A stretch of DNA of 64,000 bases, from positions 65,413,127 through 65,477,126 of the forward strand of contig CP136061.1 in the NCBI GenBank assembly GCA_032622095.1, given 5' to 3'. Both the position numbers and the translations under genes were made by a program. The DNA comes from Siphonodentalium dalli. Its lineage: Eukaryota; Mollusca; Scaphopoda; Gadilida; Siphonodentaliidae. Shown in pieces: positions 1 to 11,255 of the stretch (position 1 is its first letter; every line of letters begins with the position of its first letter). Under the pieces are notes generated by a model. That model was not told the DNA's origin. It saw only the letters and a program-made list of their open reading frames with translations, and did not search any database.

Positions 1-499
1 GCCATTCAATTGAATCAATTCTGTTGGTTCCTGTGTGATAGGAATGACGATCCAATTTGTAATTCAGAGCAGATATTGTACTTGTCAGAACAATTACTAT
101 GCAGTGTCACACAAACCCCAATACAATCAAAAGGAACCAACCTATAGACTCGGCTAATTTAGTTGATGTTTGTTCATTTTAGACCTTCATTTTACCTAGA
201 TACCTACAACCTACATTGATGAAATCATGGTCACACACAGCAGGAGGTCTTCTAGAGTTATGGATGGGAAATCGTTTGGCACCATAACATCCCCTGTGTA
301 TAGAATCCTTTGTTTATTTCACGCCTATTCCTATAATCATATTGTTTCTATCATGTCATATTTTGATTCTGATCATTCTGCACAGTGCGGAATCAGACAA
401 CATTGACATCGCACGACACCAATAACGTTCACCTTGACTATGAATCCATAACTATAAAATAAAAGTATCACACTTGACAAGACAAGCCCTATCTGTTTC
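1..499. other. No recognisable feature
   Basis: I see no reading frame, repeat or RNA that I can name here. It is ordinary AT-rich non-coding sequence up to the TTAA that marks the next element. Confidence 0.5.
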
Positions 500-1288
500 T
501 TAACCCTTTGAACCCAAGCGGTCGGAAAAAAACGGCCGCAGCGTGAACCTCCAAATACCCTGAACCAGCGGTATACCGACCGCCATGTGTTTATTGTTTA
601 CAAACATCGTCGCGGTCGTCTACTTCTCAAATAATTATGTTTTTGTTTGTATCTTGTTGCTATTGTGCTTAAACAAACAACATCATGAATCTGGCAAATT
701 TTGGAATCGGACGCGGAAGATTTAGATGATGATGACTATACGACAGTTGTGAGTTAGATTTTGGAGAATGAAAGCACAATGGCACTGGGAGATATTCAGA
801 CAGAAAAACATAACGCGCCTATGAAATGTCTAAAATGGGGCATAATACAATTGAATGCTCAGGGCAATGTGTCATTGGATTATTTGTGGTATCTGCTTAG
901 CAACTGTTGCTAATCTTAAACAAAAGTCAGAGTCACTCATCTGGCCATATGTATATATATATCAAATTTCACAATGGGGGGCTGCATTGAAAACGCCATT
1001 TCCTTGGGCTGAAATACGTCGATAAAAGCTATAATTGCATTTTACTTTCAATTTCAGGTAGTTGCATAGCAACCGTCGCCAGGGCGTGATTGTGTGGAAA
1101 TGTTTCCCGATCTTAAAATACTCAAGTGGTCCATGGGGAACATACATGTAAAGTTTCAGATCTGTGGCATCACTTAAACAGAACCAACACATTGGGCCTG
1201 AACACAGTCTACAACAAATCAAAAATAACACTGGGAGCCCAGGGTCATGGTGTCGATCGTTGTGGGGAGCCAGGGTTCAAAGGGTTAA
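500..1288. mobile_element. piggyBac-like non-autonomous element (781 bp) with TTAA duplications
   Basis: TTAA at 500-503 and 1285-1288 flanks perfect inverted ends, CCCTTTGAACCC on the left and GGGTTCAAAGGG on the right; the element proper is 504-1284. A TTAA target and ends starting CCC are hallmarks of piggyBac. Inside, near 700-755, one frame reads an acidic stretch (LESDAEDLDDDD) typical of the start of piggyBac transposases, then hits a stop. No catalytic core is left, so the copy is a deletion derivative. Confidence 0.8.
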
Positions 1289-1408
1289 TAAACTTTGCAA
1301 GTCTTTTTTTTTTTCAATTGTAGGATTTTAGGACATGTGGCCTGTAATAAACAGAATGACAGATGTGAATGGGTTTGTCTATACAGCAATTGTGCCATTG
1401 CAGAAGGA

Positions 1409-1492
1409 TTATAGAACTGGAGGCTGCACCAATAGTTGTATCCTAGCTTCCATGTTGGCAACCTTTGCCTTATTGATAACCCCATTCACATT
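1409..1492 (-). CDS. Candidate terminal coding exon (27 codons plus stop)
   Basis: On the minus strand an AT-rich tract ending ...TATACACAG could be a splice acceptor at 1493. It is followed by an open phase-0 frame that contains NKAKVANMEARIQLLVQPP and ends in TAA at 1411-1409. The amino-acid mix looks like protein and nothing in the sequence marks this as a repeat. It could be the last exon of the minus-strand gene suggested at 8235-8167, which also breaks in phase 0, but no linking exon was found. A pyrimidine tract is weak and the exon is short, so chance is a real alternative. I do not recognise the protein. Confidence 0.3.
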   Translation of the reverse strand, partial: NVNGVINKAKVANMEARIQLLVQPPVL

Positions 1493-1499
1493 CTGTGTA

Positions 1500-2640
1500 T
1501 ATATATAATAAAATAAGGATGGGAGATATGGTCTGTGCAGCAATGCTATTTGTATGTCGATACATGTTCATGATGCGAATATATGTTCCATATTGTGAGA
1601 TGAAGTATAGGATGTTTTGTGAAGAGCTCTGGTTTTATGAGGCTTTGAAGTTTTTCTTAATGCTGGACATGAGGCTGTATTAGTAACCCATAATGTCACT
1701 TGCAATTGTTGGTAGCAATCAGTGATAGATCACAATGTTGACATGAATGTGAGCAACCAAAACAAAACTAGATGTGGGACTGTCCCAGTGGGACTGAAGA
1801 TACCCTGAACAGTGCAATTGGGCCACATTAATAAGGGTAGCCATATCAACATATTTGTTTTTCGTAAAAAAAAATATGAGGAATACAAGCTCGGACAAAA
1901 TAATGCATGTTAATAAAAACAACTATAAGTCGAAAAAGGCGGATAACTCAGCTAAAAAACCATTGAGTTCATAATCGCATGTGCACAGATTCGCATAGTG
2001 GTAAATATCTGTACCAAGTTTAAAAAACATTGACCTGAAAATATTTGAATACAAGCTCGGACAATATTTCTAAGTAGAAAAAGTAGAAAAACTCTGCTAA
2101 AACAAATTGAAAAATGTAGCAATATACAAGCTCGGACAGAGTTGCATCCACGAATGGAGGGACATATGGAGGAACAAGTGAATTCCTATATATCTCATCC
2201 CCCCCCCCCCTAACTTTTTTACGGGGAAGGGGGGGGGGGGGGAAATGACATTGCACAACATGCGGGAAAATCAAGATACCGTTTGTGCGCCCATTTAAAT
2301 ATCATATTCACACATATTATGGGACGTGATATTTTATGGCTTTTGGTTTCTCGATTCATAGGTGTACTAGTTGTATCTCCCATTCTAGAATAAATTTTCA
2401 CAGATTGAATGGAGTGGCAAATTTATAGCTGTCAAGTCAATAATGGGCAACAAATCTGAAATTTTTTGCTCATCTTCAATGTGCCAATAACAATCAATAT
2501 CCTTGAGTATTAGGTGCATGGAATAATTAATTAAACTGCAAAGGTATCCAGATTCAACAAGCAGTTGACGACGGGGGTATCCCTGCCTACCCGCTTAGGT
2601 GGGCTAAGTTGGGCAGGGTCATTTTCAAAATATGAGAAAA
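1500..2640. repeat. Dispersed-repeat debris with CAAGCTCGGACA copies and a poly-C/poly-G pair
   Basis: The string CAAGCTCGGACA recurs near 1888, 2051 and 2127 and, as CAGGCTCGGACA, near 18157, each time beside phrases such as 'aactcagctaaaa'. This is a dispersed family of unknown type. A run of 12 C (2199-2210) and a run of 14 G (2229-2242) sit 18 bases apart and could pair as a hairpin. No gene is visible. Confidence 0.55.
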
Positions 2641-2659
2641 AATTATGGAAATAAGTTAA

Positions 2660-3040
2660 TATTTGTTTGAGATTGGTTAACATTTGTTTTAGTTAGTCTT
2701 AAAATTTTAATTGCCAAAACATTACAATCAAAGAGCCGTAACTCTGTTAAAAATGTATGGCCTGGTCTAGTTTGCGAACCTGTTTCAGAAACTCTTGTGA
2801 ACTGACATACCAAAAATCTTTCAAATCCGTTGATAATTGTTCGAAATAAACCCTGAACAACATTTTCGATGTGCGGACAGAACCCATACTCCTGTATCCA
2901 CCGCCGAAAAATCTTCGGGTGGGGGATAAAAAAAAGTAAAGCAATTTTGCCATCAAGAAAAATTTTGCACATCTGCTGTGGATTGTGAACACTGGGATTC
3001 AAAGTGTAGCGGGGAGTTGGTTGCACCAATTGGGTAGCAA
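2660..3040. repeat. Dispersed repeat of the 'GCCGTAACTCTG' type
   Basis: Phrases such as GCCGTAACTCTGTTAAAAATG and 'gtgaactgacataccaaa' match the wording of repeats at 14550-14900 and 24960-25380. Reading frames on the minus strand here are by-products of the repeat and resemble no protein I know. Confidence 0.5.
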
Positions 3041-3411
3041 GTACTTTTATGCTTAAAATCTACCAAGTTGAGAAAGGGGTAACAACTAACCAAGAACAAG
3101 CATTTCTGTATTGTCCAATTTGTTTAACATCTTCAATGTGTCAGTAAAAATACCCTCGAGTTTTAGATCCATAGTAAACAAAGTGTAGGAGGAGTTGATT
3201 ACACGATTGCATTAAAAACCCAACTATGGGTAACGAACAAATGAAAGGACAAATGCACAAATAAACAAACTTCTGAACAGATGAAGAACGTACATTTCTA
3301 TAGTCCTCCAAATGTATAGGGGAGAATTAATCCTTTCTTTACTAAATGGTCTGGAGGGGTATTCAGGAAAGTAGATGACAGATAAACAAACAGATAATGC
3401 AAGTGCAAAAT

Positions 3412-3468
3412 GAAATGTTCAGATAATAAGTGCAACATATTGAGTTGAACTTATTATCTGAACATTTC
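3412..3468. repeat. Perfect 20-bp inverted repeat with a 17-base loop
   Basis: GAAATGTTCAGATAATAAGT at 3412-3431 is the exact reverse complement of 3449-3468. The stem has no mismatch and the loop is 17 bases. I see no pyrimidine track or target duplication that would name it; it may be a recent foldback or a structured RNA element. Flanking sequence (3040-4018) otherwise shows nothing recognisable. Confidence 0.85.
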
Positions 3469-4018
3469 CTATGGAAACTACTACTCATCAATGAGTATTT
3501 AGTATGGAACTTTTTTAGGGTTAATATTTAGTTAAGGGTTGAAATAGAAGTGTGAGTTGCACTTAAAAAAAAATCTATGCTTCAATTGTCTCCAATTGAA
3601 TCATAATTTAATTCTAAGCTATGTCAATTTTATTAACCCATGACGATGTCAATTAATAAATTTATCGAAGAGTATTGTATAAACAATTTAGTGGAAAGCT
3701 TGTGGTCAAAGTAAAGCTATCAAGGGAGTCACAAAATAAAATCATTGCAGCAGTGATAATGCATCATCAGGGTGGTTGCCGTGATTAAGAATGTAAATGA
3801 GTCATAGACCTAACAATTCCAGTCCAAGTCAATAAATATGAAACAGTTGTAAAGTGTCTGACGTAATGTTTTTCGCTATAAAATGTAGGAACAGAACAAT
3901 TTATAGGTCAGAAATAGTGAACACAAGAAAAATTGGCCCACTTTCCTTATTAACCCAACTGACAAGAACTGACAGTGAAAATGGTAAACTTGTAAAGTTA
4001 GCATGTTTCCATTTATTA

Positions 4019-4558
4019 GGATCTCTGAAACATTGATTAGGGTACCCAGAATCTCTAAACATTGAATAGGGTACCCAGAATCTCTAAACATTGATTAGGG
4101 TACCTACCCAGAATCTCTAAACATTGATTAGGGTACCCAGAATCTCTAAACATTGATTAGGGTACCCAGAATCTCTAAACATTGATTAGGGTACCTACCC
4201 AGAATCTCTGAAACATAGATTAGGGTACCCAGGGTCTCTAAACATTGATTAGGGTACCCAGGATCTCTGAAACGTTGATCAGGGTACCCGGGGTCTCTTA
4301 AACATTGATTAGGGTACCCAGGGTCTCTAAACATTGATTAGGGTACCCAGGGTCTCTAAACATTGATTAGGGTACCCAGGATCTCTGAATCATTGATTAG
4401 TGTACCCAGGATCTCTGAATCATTGATTAGGGTACCCAGGATCTCTGAATCATTGATTAGGGTACCCAGGGTCTCTAAACATTGATTAGGATACCCTGGA
4501 TATCTGAATCATTGATTAGTGTACCCAGGATCTCTGAATCATTGATTAGGGTACCCAG
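4019..4558. repeat. 30-bp minisatellite, left block
   Basis: A tandem array whose unit is close to GGGTACCCAGGATCTCTGAA followed by a TCATTGATTA part, 30 bp in all. Variants alternate between 'ggatctctgaatcatt' and 'gggtctctaaacatt', and a few units carry 4-base insertions (gggtacctaccc). The block ends exactly where a hAT-like element is inserted; the array resumes at 5684. Confidence 0.95.
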
Positions 4559-5691
4559 CAGACCTGTTAAGTTTTGAAAATGTCAATCCGTGAGATTTTT
4601 GCGGGAGGTATGCCCAAATATGTTCATGTTCCAAAAATAATTTTGATGATGAAGATTGCATAATTTTTATGAGTTTCTATTTTATAAATATATAGACCTA
4701 AATAAAATGGCAATGAATGTCCTGTTGGTAATTGTAATAGAGCTGCTCTGTGTGGGAGATACCACCATTTATTAAAAAGAAAGAAGCAGATCACACTTCG
4801 TAAAAATACTCAGAATTCCACCGGAAACAGCCGGATATGCGTGAAACCGAAAGTACAACATAGTAATAAACGACAAAATGGACTCGTCTTACGGTTTAAC
4901 CCACAAAAGAAATGCACACATTCCACCATTTATTAACAAATTTTAAGAAGCAGAAACTTTGTTTAAAGTTAGTCAAAACGAATCCGAGTTACACAGGTGA
5001 CATGTACCATGTATTATAATGGCTGAGAATAAAGCATTACTTACTTACTTACATGTATGCGTGAAACCGAAAGTACAAAATGACCCGTCTTAAAAGTTTT
5101 ACCCGCAAAATAAAAGACACATTCCGTTCTCAATGCATACCACTATCAGTGAACTTAAATCATAAAGTATCCATTACTTATGTTCATCAATGAGGCCTCA
5201 CAATACAGCTGCACACTTGTGATTAAACGTATTGTTTTATTTCGTTTGCAATGCATGCCACTAATCCGTTACTAAGAAATGTTCATCAATGAGGCCTAAC
5301 AATACAGAACTTTGCACACTTGTGATTATACGTATTGTTTACTAAAACAACACCCTCCATAGTGTGGCTTCACCAGAGTGTGAAAATCAATTAATATCAG
5401 TCACAGTTCACCACAAATTGAGTCTTCAATCAACAAAAGTTACCGATGATACATTCTGTGAATGTTAATGTGTGGGTATTTACGGTACCGGAAATAAGGA
5501 AGTCACTGTCATTTGGGGAATTCCCGCAAATGCACGAATTTAAAAAATAAAAAAAACTTCGTTTTGGGATTTTCAATGTGGGGTTTTGACGAATCCGTGA
5601 GAAATTGGGGGTTATCCGTGTTTGCGGAATTGCCGTGGAAATCCGTGAGTCTCACGGACAATCCGTGGAACTTAACAGCTCTGGTACCCAG
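4551..5691. mobile_element. Non-autonomous hAT-like transposon (1,125 bp) inserted in the minisatellite
   Basis: The element spans 4559-5683. Its left end reads CAGACCTGTTAAGTT and its right end, reversed, CAGAGCTGTTAAGTT: 14 of 15 match. An exact 8-bp target duplication GTACCCAG (4551-4558 and 5684-5691) flanks it; this is part of the minisatellite unit. Eight-base duplications and CAG ends are hallmarks of hAT. Copies of TCCGTGAG cluster near both ends, as expected of subterminal binding sites. The interior has internal duplications ('gtgaaaccgaaagtacaa' near 4840 and 5060, 'ttcatcaatgaggcct' near 5184 and 5283) and no transposase. Confidence 0.88.
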
Positions 5692-7590
5692 GGTCTCTAA
5701 ACATTGATTACCCAGGGTCTCTTAAACATTGATTAGGATACCCTGGATCTCTGAATCATTGAATAGGGTACCCAGGATATCTGAAACATTGATTAGGGTA
5801 CCCAGGATCTCTGATCATTGATTAGGGTATACCAGGATCTCCTAAACATTGATTAGGGTACCCTGCATCTCTGAATCATTGATTAGGGTACCCAGGATCT
5901 CTGAATCATTGATTAGGGTACCCAGGATCTCCTAAACGTTGATCTGAGTATTAAACCAGGGTCTCTAAACATTGATTAGGGTACACAGGATCTCCTAAAC
6001 ATTGATTAGGGTACCCAGGATCTCTGAAACATTGATTAGGGTACCCAGGATCTCTGAATCATTGATTAGGGTACCCAGGATCTCTGAATCATTGATTAGG
6101 GTGCCCAGGGTCTCTAAACATTGATTAGGGTACCCAGGATCTCTGAATCATTGATTATGGTACCCAGGATCTCTGAATCATTGATTAGGGTACCCAGGAT
6201 CTCTGAATCATTGATTAGGGTACCCAGGATCTCTGAAACATTGATTAGGGTACTCAGGATATCTGAATCATTGATTAGGGTACCCAGGATCTCTGAAATA
6301 TTGATTAGTGTACCCAGCATCTCTGAATCATTGATAACGTACACAGGATATCTGAATCATTGATTAGGGTACCCAGGATCTCTGAATCATTGATTAGGGT
6401 ACCCAGGGTCTCTAAACATTGATTAGGATACCCTGGATCTCTGAATCATTGATTAGGGTACTCAGGATATCTGAATCATTGATTAGGGTACCCAGGATCT
6501 CTGAAATATTGATTAGTGTACCCAGCATCTCTGACTCATTGATAACGTACACAGGATATCTGAATCATTGATTAGGGTACCCAGGATCTCTGAATCATTG
6601 ATTAGGGTACCCAGGGTCTCTAAACATTGATTAGGATACCCTGGATCTCTGAATCATTGATTAGTGTACCCAGGATCTCTGAATCATTGATTAGGGTACC
6701 CAGGGTCTCTTAACATTGATTAGGGTACCCAGGGTCTCTAAACATTGATTAGGATACCCTGGATCTCTGAATCATTGAATAGGGTACCCAGGATATCTGA
6801 AACATTGATTAGGGTACCCAGGATCTCTGAATCATTGATTAGGGTATACCAGGATCTCCTAAACATTGATTAGGGTACCCTGCATCTCTGAATCATTGAT
6901 TAGGGTACCCATGATCTCTGAATCATTGATTAGGGTACCCAGGATCTCCTAAACGTTGATCTGAGTATTAAACCAGGGTCTCTAAACATTGATTAGGGTA
7001 CACAGGATCTCCTAAACATTGATTAGGGTACCCAGAATCTCTGAAACATTGATTAGGGTACCCAGGATCTCTGAATCATTGATTAGGGTACCCAAGATCT
7101 CTGAATCATTGATTAGGGTACCCAGGGTCTCTATAACATTGATTAGGGTACCCAGGATCTCTGAATCATTGATTATGGTACCCAGGATCTCTGAATCATT
7201 GATTAGGGTACCCAGGATCTCTGAATCATTGATTAGGGTACCCAGGATCTCTGAAACATTGATTAGTGTACCCAGGATCTCTGAATCATTGATTATGGTA
7301 CCCAGGATCTCTGAATCATTGATTAGGGTACTCAGAATATCTGAATCATTGATTAGGGTACCCAGGATCTCTGAAATATTGATTAGTGTACCCAGCATCT
7401 CTGAATCATTGATAACGTACACAGGATATCTGAATCATTGATTAGGGTACCCAGGATCTCTGAATCATTGATAACATACCCAGGATCTCTGAAACATTGA
7501 TTAGGGTACCCAGGATCTCTGAAACATTGATTAGGGTACCCAGGATCTCCTCAACATTGATTCGAGTACCCAGGATCTCCAAAATGCCCA
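5684..7590. repeat. 30-bp minisatellite, right block with higher-order repeats
   Basis: This is the same 30-bp unit as the left block, in about 60 copies. Because 30 is a multiple of three and the unit lacks stops in some frames, long repeat-only reading frames appear on both strands (for example 6121-6363, 7019-7441 plus and 7422-7012 minus); they are not genes. Rare variants mark larger duplications: GATCTGAGTATTAAACC occurs at 5941 and 6958, 1,017 bp apart, with matching order of neighbouring variants; TTGATAACGTACACAGG occurs near 6331, 6539 and 7409. Confidence 0.95.
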
Positions 7591-7599
7591 ACAGACGTG

Positions 7600-8160
7600 A
7601 TGTTATAGTTGTCTTTTTCGATTCAAGAACAAAAATCACCATTTCTAATCTACCTGTGGCCAATTTGATTAATCTCAACATATATCTGCTTGCGTTTATA
7701 ATTGAAATTGTTAAATATCCAAAATCGCAGCCATAATGTTAATGGTCTCTTTGATGGAGGCTGTGCGTGTCGAATGGGTGAGATTCAGAGATTCTGGGAC
7801 CTAAAACTGGTGAAATTGTGTAGGCGCTGAGTCTCTAATTGCATATACAAAAGTTTCCATGATGCCATATCAATAACATAAAAAGATTGCAATAATATAT
7901 ATTTCTCTATCTTTACTGACTAAGATTTTAGGAAAAACACTTATAACTTCTTTACACCTGATCAACAAAAAAGAAAAGGTATTTTAATATTATGGAAACC
8001 TGTTTTTTTAATTAATTTTTTTTCACCTATAAATGAAAAAAAATTAGAACATTTATCAGCGCAGGTTTTGGGTTTTATAAGTACCGGTTATCTTGCTTAT
8101 CAGAAATAAGCCTTTTCAGTTTTGCAATTGTCAAATCAGATGCTTTTAAATTAAAGAAAC
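7600..8160. other. Non-coding stretch beside the minisatellite
   Basis: It contains no repeat that I recognise. On the minus strand a frame near 7800-7720 begins after CCAGTTTTAG and is open for about 29 codons, but it has no donor site that I trust, so I do not call an exon. Confidence 0.4.
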
Positions 8161-8166
8161 ACATAC

Positions 8167-8235
8167 CTTAATTGTTTCATCCACAGTGAGGTTTGAAGAG
8201 CTGCTATATCCCTGGTATTGTTGTTTACTAGCCAT
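8167..8235 (-). CDS. Candidate first coding exon (23 codons), minus strand
   Basis: On the minus strand an ATG at 8235-8233 opens 23 codons that begin MASKQQYQGYSSSS and end VDETIK. They are followed at once by GTATGT, a strong splice donor, at 8166-8161. The codon phase at the donor is 0. The composition (Gln, Tyr and Ser rich, then a normal mix) looks like a real N-terminus, and the sequence is not part of any repeat noted here. The rest of the gene would lie at lower coordinates, so the 30-bp minisatellite and its hAT insertion may be intronic. I do not recognise the protein. Confidence 0.45.
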
Positions 8236-8239
8236 CTTT

Positions 8240-9876
8240 AATAAAACCAATGAACTAGTACTGTGTAATCCATGAATGAAAGAAGAACCACAGAATGGAA
8301 TAAATAAACAGTCATAACATATCACAACACAATCACATTAAATCAACACTCCTCATATTGACATATTTACAAAAGATCCCAATTAATAAGTTTTCCAGGA
8401 CTGACAACACGTGAAAAGCGGTGGCAGTCAAATTCCAATATCATGGAAAACAACCTGTTCCTTCAACTGACAGCTGCAATAAACATGAAACTGACATCAG
8501 CGATAAAACACAAGGAAGTCTGAGATGATATCAGGAAAGCTTGCATTGTTTGTACTTTTTATAACTGGAAATCCCACATATTCAGACATCAACAGGAGAG
8601 GCAGGCATGAGCCATGCTTTTGTGTATCGAATATAAACATCATCAGCCAGGCACATGCCTCTATTATTATAGAGAAGCATAGTGAGTCATTCGGTGCTTC
8701 TGCTCATGAATAATTAATCAATTCACCGATACAGAACACGGGAATCAGGCATTGAATGGATTCGACTGCTGTCAGTGAGAATCCTATGTGCTCTAGTAGT
8801 ATATTTCTTAAAATGCCGATTGTCTATGTGAGATGTGCCTTCCTATGCCAGCTGTCAACTCTATTGTAATCACTTATATACCGTTCTGTCAACTCAAACA
8901 GGCATCATGCCCTCATTCATTATATAATTATAAACCAATTTTCTTCAATAGGGTATTTCTTTTTGATGAAATTAACTTTAATACAGGACTCCTCCATATA
9001 AAAGCATTGTCTCATTGTTTGAAGATTTAAGTTTAATTTATGTCAAAATGCACCTAGCAGGTGCTATTTTATTAACCCTTTAATGTCAGTGCATTTAATG
9101 GTATTATTGTACTGAAGTTTACTGGATATATGTAATGTTGCAGCATATGAATTCAGGGTATTTATTACAAAACCTATTTTTCTTTTTATTCAGATTGTAC
9201 AAGAAGTGTTACAAGAAATACTATTTTGTTTGATATTGAATTTTCTATGTATTTATTTCTACAGGGACACCAAAAATTATTTGGTTAATTTCTCAATAAA
9301 AAAATGATATTCTTTGGTATTTATTGGTCCAGTTTAAATGTCATCTTTTGTTTTCAACAGAACAAAAAGCAGAAAGATTGTTAAAATAATTTTGTTATGT
9401 TGTTGTTGTAAATGGAGGTATGGAATCCTCAATGCATCTTTAACCATTGGTGATCTGGGTCACCAGAAGATAGATAAGTAAAGGCAGTGAGTGCACTGAC
9501 ATATTTTTAAAGATCAGGGGTGTGAGAAGAATTTGAGGGCAAGGGATGGACTTCCAAAAAAGGCATCTTCTTTATGGGTTGAGCATAAATACTGAAATTA
9601 TTGAGAAGTCTAAAATGTTATTGCGGTTGAGACTAAATCATATACTAAATATCAACCAAATAATTTGACACTTCAACAAATTTTTATGCTACCAATCTTA
9701 TATCTCACGAAAAATGTGAGGCCTATCATAGGTCACAGCAGTGGATAATGTTCTCTCATATGTTATGTACATGTAATCACAGGCTGCAATCGATACAATC
9801 TGGTTCCGCTTTCAATGTAAGGTTTGATGTTTTGTTACCAGATATTTTGAAGTGGTGAATCGGTTTTCATCAACTA
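8240..9876. repeat. Non-coding; one member of a dispersed pair (8936-9110)
   Basis: The segment from about 8936 to 9110 (TTCAATAGGGTATTTCTTTT..., 'aatacaggactcct', 'ttaatttatgtcaaa') recurs in direct orientation near 12080-12260, about 3.1 kb away, with many substitutions. The pair flanks the Mutator-like element at 9888-11244. The rest shows nothing I can name. Confidence 0.55.
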
Positions 9877-11255
9877 GTTAAGTGATAGTCCAAGTCTTCT
9901 CGTACTAAAACCGGCTAAGATATTGGGATGGAGGTGCCGGTCTTTAGTCCGAATTCCAGGCCCATGCATTCTTATGACACGACTTAAGCGTTTGTGACCC
10001 GCTCAAATAAAACCACAATTATATGAAATAAAATATCACAATTGCGACAATAAACGGATATTTTCCGCAGAAGACATGCTATTTGATCTGAAACCCACAT
10101 CAGTTGTGAATTGAAAGCGGTAATTTAATACGAAAAGAGACATTTACCGCAATGTTTACAAATTTTTAAAAGTATGCGAACTCAGTTGACCTCGCGAACT
10201 GTGTTCGGCATTTTCCGTTGAAAATATTCCGTAGATTTTCGACTGACCACGCAAATTACGATGAATTCTCCATTGTAATCGTAATTATGTGTGTCAATAA
10301 ATAAAAAATAAATAGATTAATTAAACATTGAAGATATAAATAAATTAAATAAATTATGGGGAATTACAACCCTCTCAAAGTTTAAAACAGTGTAAACACA
10401 ACGACCATTAGAATAAATAATATGGTGCTACATTTCCCACATTTGGTGGACTTCAGCGAAATTAAGATATATACTAAGCGAACAGAGCAATATACTGCTC
10501 TTGTTAAGCACACAAAAAATCAAACAAAATTTGTATAAATTTTTAACCTTAAGTTTGAAAAGTCCCACTAAAACGGAAGAACTATATTTCGAAACTGTGT
10601 GATTCGGTTCTCCGATTATTTTATCAACACAAAAGTCAAAATGCACATGGATGAAAATCACACGCATGGCAAGTCAGACACAAGAGTTCTAATTTGCTCC
10701 AATTTTGACAAGTTGCTTGCGAAAATTGTCAACAAAACTACCTTTCTGATCCTCCATTATGTCATTAAGTTTTTAGTGCGGGAATTGTTCTCAAAGCACA
10801 TTGGAAACTGGACTTTGCGGCGATCGGGTTTCGCTATTTTGTTCGGAAAACCCCGCGCTATATATAGAAACTGAAACTAGAATACTCAGAACAAACACCG
10901 GACAATGCCGAAGTTCTTCGGAACCTGAGTTCGGCTTTCAGTTAAGTAAACAAACAGAAAAAACAGCGATGTTGGTGACAATCAACCGGAATATTCTATG
11001 CGTAATTTAACATGAAAGTTAGATTATTATACACCATTATGACCATAAGATGTCTCTCTTTCCGATGTATATAGCATCATGTATTGATTCATTAGGTAAA
11101 TCGAGTAAAATACACCACAGATTCCCGCCACAGATCGTGGGCGTAACTCGTGTGATAGGATTGGTATGCAAGCGGGCTTGGACTAAAAACAGCAAATCGC
11201 CATCCCAATATCTTAGCTGGTTTTAGTACAAGAAGACTTGGACTAGTTAAGTGAT
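9877..11255. mobile_element. Mutator-like non-autonomous element (1,357 bp) with an 11-bp target duplication
   Basis: The element spans 9888-11244. The left end begins AGTCCAAGTCTTCTCGTACT and the right end, reversed, begins AGTCCAAGTCTTCTTGTACT. The match runs on for about 45 bp to 'gatattgggatgg' with two mismatches. The 11-bp direct repeat AGTTAAGTGAT flanks it exactly (9877-9887, 11245-11255). Long terminal inverted repeats with 9- to 11-bp duplications fit the Mutator (MULE) group best. Small open frames at 10599-10874 and 10801-11010 resemble nothing known to me; no transposase is present. Confidence 0.82.

Noticed and set aside
6114-7441. Long reading frames on both strands through the minisatellite (up to 140 codons)
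   Set aside because: They are translations of a 30-bp tandem repeat; frames are open on both strands for the same reason, and there is no start, splice or composition signal.
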